64,000 nt of DNA. Origin: Bryobacterales bacterium. Its GTDB lineage: Bacteria > Acidobacteriota > Terriglobia > Bryobacterales > Bryobacteraceae. The stretch spans positions 62,001-126,000 of the forward strand of contig JADZGD010000039.1 in NCBI GenBank assembly GCA_020854055.1, in the 5' to 3' direction. Below are positions 44,623 through 52,850 of this stretch, piece by piece (the stretch's first letter is position 1; each line of letters begins with the position of its first letter). Made by a program: the position numbers and the translations under genes. Below the pieces are notes generated by a model. That model had not been told where the DNA came from, searched no databases, and was given only the letters and a program-made list of their open reading frames with translations.

Positions 44623-45855
44623 TCAATCAGCCGGCAAAGCGAAGTCGATCGGATGCCGCGCCGCGCCTGCCGCCTCGCGTGGACCCTTTGATGCGGAGGG
44701 ATCCGAGCGTGTAAGCAGCCTGATCGTCCGTTCCCAGGAGAATCTCTCCGCGTAGGTTTCGCTCGCCCGCCTGCCCAGCGCCACCCTGCGTTCGGGCCTG
44801 GCGATCAGGTTCTCGATTCGTTTCAAAGCCGCGGCCTGGTTTGCGAAATCGGTGATGTCCACCGAGCCCGACTTGGTCCAGACCGGCTCGCTGCGCGGCC
44901 CCAGGCTGGTGACAATCGCCCGCCCCAGCGCCAGCGGGGCCATCAACGAACTGCGGCGGCTGCTGGCGCCGTCGGGAAACGGTTGCAGCATCAGGTCGCA
45001 GGCGGCAATCGAAGCGGCGGCGTCTTCGAGCGATAAAGCTCCCGTCGCCAGAACCCTGCCGGCTAACTGTGGATGCCGCTCCACCAACTGAGTCCGGTAG
45101 ACCGTACTGTTTTGTCCAATCAACAGCATGCGCCGCCGCGGTTTTGCCAGGAGTTCGGGTAGCAGCCCCTCGAACATCCCGGTCATGGCGCTCTTGAAGG
45201 TTCCGAAGTGCCCCAGCAGCAGATCCGAACTCTCCTCCAGCACCTGCCGGCGTACCGCCCCGGCCATCGCGGGATTGGTCTGGACCGGCAGATTGCTCGG
45301 TATCGGCAGCCATTCCATCACGCAGGGATCTTCCACGTCTTCCAGAATCTCCCGTTCCCAGCGGGGAACGCTGAGAAACGCCCGCTCGCAGGAATCCATG
45401 ATCAGGCGGATCATCCAGCGCGTCAGCGAGCCGAGCAAGCGCGCCTGCACCGGCGCGCCCGGCAACACATCGGCCCGCAGTTCATGAAACATCACCCAAA
45501 CCGGTTCGGAACGTTTGCGCAGCCACAGGCATAGTGAGATCGGGATGCCGAGAAAACGGTTGCGCCGCAGCGTGATGTGCGGGCCGAGAGCCTGTGGAAT
45601 GTACTGGACGAAGATTCGGCGCGGTTCCGGGATCCGGTCAATCTGCCGGCTCATCTCCCGGAGCGCGCGCGGCCCAAACTGGCTCGCAAGGCGAACCACG
45701 CTCACCGCACCGGAACCGGTTGCCGTCCCGCCCTTGCCCGTAAACACCCATACCCGGTCTCCGTGTCTTGTCAACTCCTGCGCCAGGTGTTCCGTATAGT
45801 GCGCGACGCCGCCGTGGTCCGGCGGATACGACCCGGTAATCAGGATCCAGTTCAT
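44623..45855 (-). CDS. glycosyltransferase family 4-like protein
   Basis: A GT-B fold glycosyltransferase of 410 aa. The N-terminal ITGSYPPDHGGVAHYTEHLAQEL is the donor/acceptor loop typical of GT4. The C-terminal half has a nucleotide-sugar region (CDLMLQPFPDGASSRRSSLMAPLALGRAIVTS) with a poor copy of the EX7E motif, then YAERFSWERTIRLL. It lies 14 bases downstream of the GNAT/FemAB-like gene, so both may build or decorate a surface polysaccharide. The sugar is unknown. Confidence 0.82.
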   Translation of the reverse strand: MNWILITGSYPPDHGGVAHYTEHLAQELTRHGDRVWVFTGKGGTATGSGAVSVVRLASQFGPRALREMSRQIDRIPEPRRIFVQYIPQALGPHITLRRNRFLGIPISLCLWLRKRSEPVWVMFHELRADVLPGAPVQARLLGSLTRWMIRLIMDSCERAFLSVPRWEREILEDVEDPCVMEWLPIPSNLPVQTNPAMAGAVRRQVLEESSDLLLGHFGTFKSAMTGMFEGLLPELLAKPRRRMLLIGQNSTVYRTQLVERHPQLAGRVLATGALSLEDAAASIAACDLMLQPFPDGASSRRSSLMAPLALGRAIVTSLGPRSEPVWTKSGSVDITDFANQAAALKRIENLIARPERRVALGRRASETYAERFSWERTIRLLTRSDPSASKGPREAAGAARHPIDFALPAD

Positions 45856-45869
45856 CGTCGTCTTCCAGC

Positions 45870-46847
45870 TCAGGCCTGCCAGGTGGAGCAGGTGTCGCTA
45901 CTCTCCGGAACCTCGCCGGCCGGCGTTCGTGCGGCCAGTTTCGTGCGATATGCCGCTTCGATGATCTGCAGCGGCTTGGTGATCCTGCTGCGCCCGGTGA
46001 GGCGCCGGCCAATGGCGGCGGCAAAATTGGCCGCGGCCCGGTTCACCAGCAGCGGCGAGGCCCACGGATGAAGCTGAATCGCTACCTGCTGCGGCTCGAC
46101 TTCGTAACCCAGCCGCGTCTTGAACTGATGCAACCCGTCTTCCTGCAACAGCACCTTCGGACCGTTACAAATCATTTTGATCGCCGGATCTTCCAGCGCC
46201 CGTGCGATCACCGAATAGGCCAGAGCATGGTTGGGGTGCATCGGCATCAGCGACGCCCGCGAGTATTGGTAGAGCAGGTGCATCCAGCCGTTGTCCTTGC
46301 AGCCGATAATATAAGCGGCCAGCTTGCCATCCACGAACGCTCCGGTTGCTTCGACGAATGGCCGGCAGGCCTCCACCGCATCCACGAACCGCCTCCAGCC
46401 CGGCTTGCCGCCAAACTCTGTGCTCTCCCGCTTCTGCCGCGCCAGCGTGTCCCGGTTCAACGCCAATCCCTCCCGGCGCAGTTCGTCGGGTGTCACCGGG
46501 CGGATCTCACAGTGCTCCAACCCCCGCCGAACGCCATTACGGAGTTGGCGATGAACGTCGGAAAGCGAGTATGCCCGGCGCCGGTACAGGTACAACCCCG
46601 ATGTTACCCCGTCTCCTTCCACCGACGGGTACCGCGCCGCCAGAGCGCGTTCGCTCCGCAGCAGCGCACTTATCTCCGAACTTCCGGCGGGAATCGCCTG
46701 GTCGGGAAAGCTCATCAGGAAACGGCTGTTCGGCTCAAAGTCGGTCCAGAAAACCCCGGCCGCCGGGATCACCTTGCGGCCGCGCAGCCGCAAAAATACT
46801 GCCAGGTTCTCCCCGACGGCCCGCCTCGGAGACAATACATTGGTCAT
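45870..46847 (-). CDS. GNAT/FemAB-like acyltransferase
   Basis: A 325-aa protein of the GNAT superfamily, closest in pattern to FemAB/'GNAT_6'-type members linked to exopolysaccharide or peptidoglycan modification. Recognisable parts: QLRNGVRRGLEHCEIRPVTPDEL, GAFVDGKLAAYIIGCKDNGWMHLLYQYS, and MHPNHALAYSVIARAL (the segment before the acceptor-site helix). Then KTRLGYEVEPQQVAIQLHPW. No signal peptide is present. It precedes the glycosyltransferase in an operon-like pair. Function is inferred from fold and context. Confidence 0.6.
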   Translation of the reverse strand: MTNVLSPRRAVGENLAVFLRLRGRKVIPAAGVFWTDFEPNSRFLMSFPDQAIPAGSSEISALLRSERALAARYPSVEGDGVTSGLYLYRRRAYSLSDVHRQLRNGVRRGLEHCEIRPVTPDELRREGLALNRDTLARQKRESTEFGGKPGWRRFVDAVEACRPFVEATGAFVDGKLAAYIIGCKDNGWMHLLYQYSRASLMPMHPNHALAYSVIARALEDPAIKMICNGPKVLLQEDGLHQFKTRLGYEVEPQQVAIQLHPWASPLLVNRAAANFAAAIGRRLTGRSRITKPLQIIEAAYRTKLAARTPAGEVPESSDTCSTWQA

Positions 46848-46974
46848 CAGGTTACGGCGAGCGCCGTACTCTCATTGTCCCGGCTGGGGCCGCCCGCGGC
46901 CATAGACAGATAGGAATGGGCCGTACTGCCGGCGGTACTGCCGCCGATGAGCTAAGGCGATTGTGGGGCGTTGA

Positions 46975-48270
46975 CTACCGGGCGCGCAAGGGAACATCAA
47001 ACCGCAGTTCGTGAAAGAACCGGCCGCGCATCTCACCGAGCCAATCGTCGGCGTATCGCCGGTTCAAATCCACTTCCGAAATTGCGGCAGCGCCCTGGGT
47101 GGTAGCCGTGGAAAGCACTTCGCCCTGGGGGTCGAGGATCTCGGTCGGGTAGCTGTATCCGGAAGAAGCCAGGAAAACGTGGTTCTCTGCCGCGCGCGCC
47201 ACACCCAGCCGCGTGTCGCCTCCCCAGATCGGCATGGCGATGATCTCGGCACCGCGTAGCGCCAGCGCCCGCGCCGGATCGGCATACTGCACATCCCAAC
47301 AGATCATCATTCCAACCTTGCCGAAGTCAGTCTGGAATACGGGATAATCGTCTCCGGGTGTCAACCCGCCCTCCACTTCCTCCCGCGGCAGATAGACCTT
47401 GCGATAGCGTCCCACCACTTCGCCGCCGCGGTTCAGCAGCACGGCCGTGTTGTAGATTGCCGGCCCCTCGCGCTCATAGATTCCGGCGATCAGATAGGAC
47501 CGCTTTTTTCGCGCGATCAAACCCAGCGCCTCGGTGGCCGCTCCGGGGATGGATTGCGCCACCTCCGCATAACTCTTACCGGTGCCCACGATCGTAATTC
47601 CTTCGGGGAGCACGATCAGGTCCGCCCGATCCACCGCCCGGTCCACCGCTTCCACGAAAGCACGCACGCTCTGTTCGCTGCCGGCCGGCTTTTGCGGGCG
47701 GAAATTGAGGGATGCGATCCGCACCTTGCGGAGCGCGGGCGTGGGGATCTGTTCCAACTTGACCTCGTCCCACGCCACCCGGCCCTGGGGCGAGTTGCCG
47801 AAGTTCAGTTCGATTACCGCCGCCCCGGCATTTTCGGGCGCTGGAACGTCCACTTCGAGCCTGCGCCAGTCGCCGTCACGGCTCGCCACTCGCGAAGCAT
47901 ACTCGGGCCGTCCGGCATGGCCCCCCGACGATGGAATCCACCGCAGTCGCGCTACCACGTGGACACTCTCCTCGGTGATCCCTTCGGGCCGATAGCAGGC
48001 AGTGAGCCGGTACCACGCGCCAGGCTTGATACCTTCTACCCGCCTCTGCCAGCCGCCGAAGGCCGCCGAGTTGGTGCCGCCCGACAGCATCAACGCGCCT
48101 TGCCCGTGCCGCCCACCGGTAGTATCGATCCAGCCTTTGGGTTGAATCTCGGACCGCTGGGCCACCAGTTGCCAGCCACCGTTGGCGGAATTGGGTTCGT
48201 TTCGAAAAACGGCCTGCTCGAAGATCACCTGCGGCTGCAGTGCCGCGGCCAGTATCAGCAGGGATAACAT
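46975..48270 (-). CDS. secreted nitrilase-superfamily hydrolase with N-terminal jelly-roll domain
   Basis: About 431 aa: short signal peptide (LSLLILAAALQPQ), a carbohydrate-binding-like beta-sandwich (about 18-180, GWQRRVEGIKPGAWYRLTAC, DWRRLEVDVPAPENAGAAVIEL), then a carbon-nitrogen hydrolase domain (about 185-415). The triad is in VLPEGITIVG, RYRKVYLPREE and MMICWDVQYADPARAL. An exported amidase fused to a binding domain is an unusual architecture. ATG 48270 is preferred over a TTG two codons upstream. It lies 127 bases before the GNAT/FemAB-like gene start. Confidence 0.8.
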   Translation of the reverse strand: MLSLLILAAALQPQVIFEQAVFRNEPNSANGGWQLVAQRSEIQPKGWIDTTGGRHGQGALMLSGGTNSAAFGGWQRRVEGIKPGAWYRLTACYRPEGITEESVHVVARLRWIPSSGGHAGRPEYASRVASRDGDWRRLEVDVPAPENAGAAVIELNFGNSPQGRVAWDEVKLEQIPTPALRKVRIASLNFRPQKPAGSEQSVRAFVEAVDRAVDRADLIVLPEGITIVGTGKSYAEVAQSIPGAATEALGLIARKKRSYLIAGIYEREGPAIYNTAVLLNRGGEVVGRYRKVYLPREEVEGGLTPGDDYPVFQTDFGKVGMMICWDVQYADPARALALRGAEIIAMPIWGGDTRLGVARAAENHVFLASSGYSYPTEILDPQGEVLSTATTQGAAAISEVDLNRRYADDWLGEMRGRFFHELRFDVPLRAR

Positions 48271-48304
48271 GCTCAAACTATACCGGAATTCGCCGGCGCG
48301 GGAC

Positions 48305-50719
48305 TCACCAGGCCTGTTGCGCCTGCTCCCCCGTCTTGCGCCAGTAAGGCGCCCAGGCCAGGCAGACTACTTCAACGGTAATATCGGCGCGCTTGGGAGC
48401 AATGGAGACTGTCTCCAGCCCTTCCGAGAGGGCATCCAGCTTTGCCTGAACGGCGTTCAACTCCTCCGCAAAACGCGAGTTCAGATCGGCCAGTTGCTGC
48501 TCAATCGCTTCCACGGTCTCGCCGGCGCGCTGTACGTCCTGATTTTCCTTGTTCAACCGGCCGTAGGAACGGGCAGCCGTACCGGCACGGCTCAGCGTGG
48601 TGGCGCTCAAGGTCTTACGCCCGAGGAACGCCCCCAGCAGGGTCGCCCCCATGGACACCGCCGTACTCAGCCGCTGCTGGGTCACCTGCTCCTGCTCCCG
48701 CTGGACGGATTGCTGGGCGCGGCGGCGGCGCTCCTCAAGGGCGGCTATCTTCGGGGCGTAACGGGCACGCATCACCTCTGCCTGGCGATCCCGCTCTTCG
48801 CGGCAGGCCTGCTGGAGGCGGATTCGGAAATCGCGCTCCGGCTCATCCGGAGTTGAGACCAGGCCGGTCGACGGACTGCGCAGGAGCTGCAGCCGCTCGG
48901 ATTGATAGATCCAGGTTTCGAGCGCCTTCTGCCAGCCGGCATAGTTGCGTTGCTTGAGCGCCGCCGCCGGGGGATCCTCGAAGTGTCCGCCGCGAGCCTC
49001 GTTCTCCAGCTCGCCCGGCGTCAACTCAACTCCCTGCGACTGGTTCCAGTCCAGCGCCACCGCGTCGCCAGCCACCGCCGTAACCACCGCTACTGCGCGG
49101 CCCGCTTCGACCGGCGGCTTCAAATTTGCAAAACGAACCCGAGCCGAGCCATAAATCATTGGCTTATAAACGACTTCAACTCCGGCGGGCGCGGAGCGAA
49201 CGGGCAGAAACCGTTGCGTAATTCCAGGCGCCAGTACCGGAGGCTGGTCCGAGGCCGCGATAACCGGGGCCATCCGTGGAGGCGCCGCACTGGCGTTGGC
49301 GGCGGCAGAGACCGGCCTGGCCACCAGCCGCAACTGCTCCCGGCTCAGCGGGCCTCTCAAATAGCTCAGCGTCCAGCGGGTCTCGAACAGTTGCGGGCCG
49401 GCGGAATGGATATCGTGCAGCAGGAAGATCCGCTTGCCCAGGCTGGAGATCGCCCGGTCGGCCGCGGCCCGGTCAAAGACCGCTCCCGTCTGTCCGGCCG
49501 CGCCCTCCAGGCCATCCAGCAGGCGCCGCTTGTCCTGCTCGGTCTGCAATCTGCCGACAAACCAGGTACCCGCATTCGAAAGACCCTTGTAGTCGATGTC
49601 CACCGGATTCTGCGTGGCCAGCACCACGCCCAGCCCGAACGCCCGCGCCTGCTTGAGCAGCGTCAGCAGAGCCTGCTTGGTGGGCGGGTTCGACACCGGC
49701 GGGAAGAAGCCGAAGATCTCATCCAGATAAAGCAGCGCCCGCAGGCTGGTGGTGCCTGACTGCGTCCGCATCCAACCCACCACCTGGTTCAACAGCAGCG
49801 AGAGGAAGAACATCCGCTCGGTGTCGTTCAGATGGGCAACGGAAACGATGGCGATGCGAGGTTTTCCGGAGGGTGCATGGAGCATTGCGTCCACGTCCAG
49901 CGGTTCACCCTCCAGCCACGCTTCGAACCCCGGAGACGCCAGCAGATTATTAATCCGCAAGGCGAACGCCGTTCTGTCCTTGGGCGGGAAGAAGGTGTCC
50001 AGGTCGAGCACGCCCACCCGGGTCACCGGCGGCTGCTGAATCTGCCGGATGATGTCGGCCAGGCCGGCGTCCTTGCCCTCCCGCCAGGCGCGGTCGAGAA
50101 GAGTAGCCAGTAGAATCTGTTCGCGGCTCTCGGTATCGCCGGACTCGATGCCGGCCAATGCCAGCAGGCTGGCGGCGGCGCCGGTGACCCGCTGCCGCAT
50201 TGCCTCGCGATCGTCCAGGATATCTTCGGTGGGCGCGGCGAACGAGCCGAGAATCGACACCGGCGTTCCAACGCTGCTGGCCGGCGTATAGATCACCACC
50301 TCGGCCGACTCCTTTAGCCTCCCGATCCGCTCCGGCGTCTGATCCCACTCGGCCAATCCGTGTCTCCACAGATCGGCCTGCTGGGCGGCATAACTGCCGG
50401 CGTCGAGTCCCTTGACGGCAGCCTCCTCAACATTGACGAATGGCCGCAAGTCGGCGGCCGTCAGGTTGGGGAAGGTCAGCGCCAGGTTGGTGAGATCTCC
50501 CTTGAGGTCCACCACCAGGGACGGAATCCCGTCGATCGCCGCTTCTTCAATCAGGCCGATGCAAAGCCCCGTCTTTCCGCTCCCGGTCATTCCTACGCAA
50601 ACGGCATGGGTCAGCAGGTCACGGGAATCGTAGAGAATCGGTTCATCCAGGCGCGCCCGCCGCTCGGCGTCGTACTTCCGGCCCAGGTAGAACACACCCA
50701 GCTTTTCGTAATCCACCAT
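48305..50719 (-). CDS. HerA/DUF87-type ATPase with C-terminal coiled coil
   Basis: An 804-aa FtsK-HerA superfamily ATPase. Walker A GMTGSGKT lies at 43-50, DLKGDL (71-76) follows the strand after it, and Walker B ALLYLDEIFGFFPP has Asp333-Glu334. A motif ATQNPVDIDYKGLSNA (about 375-390) is typical of the HerA group, and an arginine-rich DKRRLLDGL follows. Residues about 630-790 contain long charged helices, likely coiled coil (EERRRRAQQSVQREQEQVTQQ, VEAIEQQLADLNSR). No nuclease, NurA or defence partner is adjacent. The role is unknown; DNA or protein translocation is inferred. Divergent from greA. Confidence 0.82.
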   Translation of the reverse strand: MVDYEKLGVFYLGRKYDAERRARLDEPILYDSRDLLTHAVCVGMTGSGKTGLCIGLIEEAAIDGIPSLVVDLKGDLTNLALTFPNLTAADLRPFVNVEEAAVKGLDAGSYAAQQADLWRHGLAEWDQTPERIGRLKESAEVVIYTPASSVGTPVSILGSFAAPTEDILDDREAMRQRVTGAAASLLALAGIESGDTESREQILLATLLDRAWREGKDAGLADIIRQIQQPPVTRVGVLDLDTFFPPKDRTAFALRINNLLASPGFEAWLEGEPLDVDAMLHAPSGKPRIAIVSVAHLNDTERMFFLSLLLNQVVGWMRTQSGTTSLRALLYLDEIFGFFPPVSNPPTKQALLTLLKQARAFGLGVVLATQNPVDIDYKGLSNAGTWFVGRLQTEQDKRRLLDGLEGAAGQTGAVFDRAAADRAISSLGKRIFLLHDIHSAGPQLFETRWTLSYLRGPLSREQLRLVARPVSAAANASAAPPRMAPVIAASDQPPVLAPGITQRFLPVRSAPAGVEVVYKPMIYGSARVRFANLKPPVEAGRAVAVVTAVAGDAVALDWNQSQGVELTPGELENEARGGHFEDPPAAALKQRNYAGWQKALETWIYQSERLQLLRSPSTGLVSTPDEPERDFRIRLQQACREERDRQAEVMRARYAPKIAALEERRRRAQQSVQREQEQVTQQRLSTAVSMGATLLGAFLGRKTLSATTLSRAGTAARSYGRLNKENQDVQRAGETVEAIEQQLADLNSRFAEELNAVQAKLDALSEGLETVSIAPKRADITVEVVCLAWAPYWRKTGEQAQQAW

Positions 50720-50769
50720 GGTGATAGCTTCTCAAAGTTTCGGGCGAACGAACAGCTTCCAATCGGACT

Positions 50770-50775
50770 TATAAT
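50770..50775 (+). promoter_or_regulatory. putative -10 element of greA
   Basis: A consensus TATAAT 27 bases upstream of the greA ATG, in the 83-bp region shared with the divergent HerA-like gene. No good -35 is seen. Confidence 0.4.
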
Positions 50776-50802
50776 AGTCTTCTGGGAGTTCGTTCCTCCT
50801 CA

Positions 50803-51285
50803 ATGGAAAATCTCAAGAAGAAGCTACAGGAAGAGATCACGGCGCTTGAGTTGGAACTTCGGGTCGAGCTGCCCAGGGAAATCCTGCGGGCTCGGGCGTT
50901 GGGAGATCTCAGCGAAAACGCCGAATATCACGCCGCCAAGGAACGCCAGGGCCTGGTGAACGCCCGTTTGGGCCAACTGAAGAAACGATTGGCCGAGCTT
51001 TCCATGGTGGATTTCAGCCGCATTCCCACCGATCGGGTGGGTCTGGGCTCGACCGTGGTTGTCCTTGATCTGAACAAGGATAGCGAGATCACCTACCGCC
51101 TGGTAACCAGCGAGGAGGCCGATGCCAACCACGGGCGCATCTCCACCACCTCGCCGATCGGCAAGGGTCTGCTGGGGAAACAGGAGGGCGACACGGTCCG
51201 GATTCAGATCCCAGGCGGGGTCAAGGACTTGGAGATTCTGAAGTTGACCACGATTCACCAGAATCCCGGCGCGGGGCAGCAATGA
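50803..51285 (+). CDS. greA: transcription elongation factor GreA
   Basis: A 160-aa factor that rescues backtracked RNA polymerase by stimulating transcript cleavage. The N-terminal coiled coil (residues 1-75) contains the family signature from about LSENAEYHAAKERQ; acidic tip residues are in that stretch. The C-terminal FKBP-like domain has VGLGSTVVVLDLNKDSEITYRLV and ISTTSPIGKGLLGKQEGD. A clear ribosome site is missing; GGGAG lies 16 bases upstream. It overlaps the next gene by 4 bases. Confidence 0.95.
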   Translation: MENLKKKLQEEITALELELRVELPREILRARALGDLSENAEYHAAKERQGLVNARLGQLKKRLAELSMVDFSRIPTDRVGLGSTVVVLDLNKDSEITYRLVTSEEADANHGRISTTSPIGKGLLGKQEGDTVRIQIPGGVKDLEILKLTTIHQNPGAGQQ

Positions 51286-51908
51286 CCTACACTCGGGCCA
51301 TTGGGACGGTGTGCAACAGGATCATCGTCTTGATTGTCCGCGCGCTGGCGCTCTCGAAGATCCACCCGAACGTCCTCACCTTCATCGGCCTGCTGATCAA
51401 CATCTTCGCGGCGGTACTGCTCGGCCAGGGTAAGTTCCGATCGGCCGGCGCGGTGATTATCGGCGCAGCCATCTTCGACATGGTGGATGGCCGCGTCGCC
51501 CGGGAGACGAATCAGGTAACCCGCTTTGGCGGGTTCTTCGATTCCGTGCTCGACCGCTACTCCGATCTGGGCCTGCTGATGGGCCTGCTGGTCTGGTATG
51601 CCTCTATCGAACGCTACTTCTATGTTGTATTGACGGCAGTGGTGATGACCGGAGCCGTGATGGTCAGCTACACCAGGGCGCGCGCCGAAAACGTGATCCC
51701 GCTTTGCAAGGTGGGCTTTGCCGAACGGCCGGAACGGATTGTACTGCTCATCATCGGCGCCCTGTTCGACCGCATGGCGCCGGTCTTGTGGGTGATCGCC
51801 GTCTTCTCCAACCTCACCGTGATCCACCGCATGATCTTCACCTGGCGGGAAACGGCGGAACTCGAACGGGCACAGCTTGGAGACGGCCGGCCGATCATCA
51901 AAAACTGA
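51282..51908 (+). CDS. CDP-alcohol phosphatidyltransferase
   Basis: A 208-aa membrane enzyme with about six helices that transfers a phosphatidyl group from CDP-diacylglycerol to an alcohol. The full CDP-AP motif D-G-x2-A-R-x8-G-x3-D-x3-D is present, starting in FDMVDGRVARETNQ and ending VLDRYSD. Whether it makes phosphatidylglycerol phosphate, phosphatidylinositol phosphate or another lipid cannot be told. The ATGA overlap with greA indicates co-translation. It converges with acpS 7 bases away. Confidence 0.88.
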   Translation: MTYTRAIGTVCNRIIVLIVRALALSKIHPNVLTFIGLLINIFAAVLLGQGKFRSAGAVIIGAAIFDMVDGRVARETNQVTRFGGFFDSVLDRYSDLGLLMGLLVWYASIERYFYVVLTAVVMTGAVMVSYTRARAENVIPLCKVGFAERPERIVLLIIGALFDRMAPVLWVIAVFSNLTVIHRMIFTWRETAELERAQLGDGRPIIKN

Positions 51909-51915
51909 GCGCGCT

Positions 51916-52293
51916 TCAGTCCTCGAGGATCACCATCGCGAAGGCGTTATCCGCCGTGTGGGTAAGCGAGAGTGACACCTGGCGCACGTTCATCTGGCGG
52001 GCAATCCGGGCCGCCACCCCGTGGAGAACGAGCGAGGGTCTGCCGGAGCGCTGGTTGAGCACCTCGAAGTCCTGCCACCGCACCTGCTGGCTCCAACCGG
52101 TCCCGATCGCTTTCATCCCGGCCTCCTTGGCCGCGAAGCGCGCGGCATAACGCTCATAGCGGTTCTTCTTTCGCTCCACATAGGCGATCTCCGCGGGCGT
52201 GTATACACGCTCCACAAACCGCGCGCCGAAGCGTTCGACCGCCTCGCGAATCCGATCCACCTCGGCGATGTCCACTCCTGTTCCTACAATCAT
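51916..52293 (-). CDS. acpS: holo-[acyl-carrier-protein] synthase
   Basis: A 125-aa 4'-phosphopantetheinyl transferase that activates acyl carrier protein. The N-terminal MIVGTGVDIAEVDRI provides the Mg-binding Asp, and the ARFAAKEAGMKAIGTGW motif contains the second acidic residue and Lys. The length is typical of trimeric AcpS. Monocistronic, convergent with the phosphatidyltransferase gene. Confidence 0.95.
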   Translation of the reverse strand: MIVGTGVDIAEVDRIREAVERFGARFVERVYTPAEIAYVERKKNRYERYAARFAAKEAGMKAIGTGWSQQVRWQDFEVLNQRSGRPSLVLHGVAARIARQMNVRQVSLSLTHTADNAFAMVILED

Positions 52294-52367
52294 GTGTCAA
52301 TCTTTACAGGGTACCGCCTGCATCAACGCCCCGCCGCATGTTAAGATGGCGTTGACGTAGCACGAGC

Positions 52368-52444
<77 letters not shown>

Positions 52445-52541
52445 TTCCTTCTTCGAATTCACTCAATAACCAAGCGATTCGTGGTTTCCCGCCGTCTCCG
52501 AAGTACTATGGTTGGGAGGTCCGTGCGCTGGCACGACATCT

Positions 52542-52838
52542 ATGAATCTTCCACCACAACCTAAGATCGAGCTTTCAAAAGAACCGGATTACCGGGAGCG
52601 CTACGCCAACAGCGTCCAGGTACGTTCGAACCTCTGGGACTTCTTCCTGGTCTTCGGCACCTTGGACCAGGCAGGGCCCGACTCGGTTTCCATTCAGTGT
52701 TTTCAGGGCATCTACCTGAGCCCGCAACAAGCCAAGGCGCTCACCAACGTGCTGCAACAGAACGTCTCCCAATACGAATCCACCTTCGGAGAGATCCGGC
52801 TCGAGCCGCAACCGTCCCAGGGTGACGTTATCCAGTAG
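52542..52838 (+). CDS. DUF3467-domain protein
   Basis: A 98-aa soluble protein. The core YRERYANSVQVRSNLWDFFLVFGTLD then IYLSPQQAKALTNVLQQNVSQYESTFG is the DUF3467 pattern, a small family often encoded beside unrelated genes and of unknown function. The start is ATG 52542; a TTG ten codons upstream is an alternative and neither has a strong ribosome site. Twelve bases before the GT-C gene, so possibly co-transcribed. Confidence 0.82.
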   Translation: MNLPPQPKIELSKEPDYRERYANSVQVRSNLWDFFLVFGTLDQAGPDSVSIQCFQGIYLSPQQAKALTNVLQQNVSQYESTFGEIRLEPQPSQGDVIQ

Positions 52839-52850
52839 CGGCCACGCGGC

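Noticed and set aside
48305..50719. HerA-like ATPase read as a defence ATPase (SIR2-HerA or similar)
   Set aside because: No SIR2, DUF4297 or nuclease gene is adjacent, and the gene is divergent from greA in a housekeeping setting.
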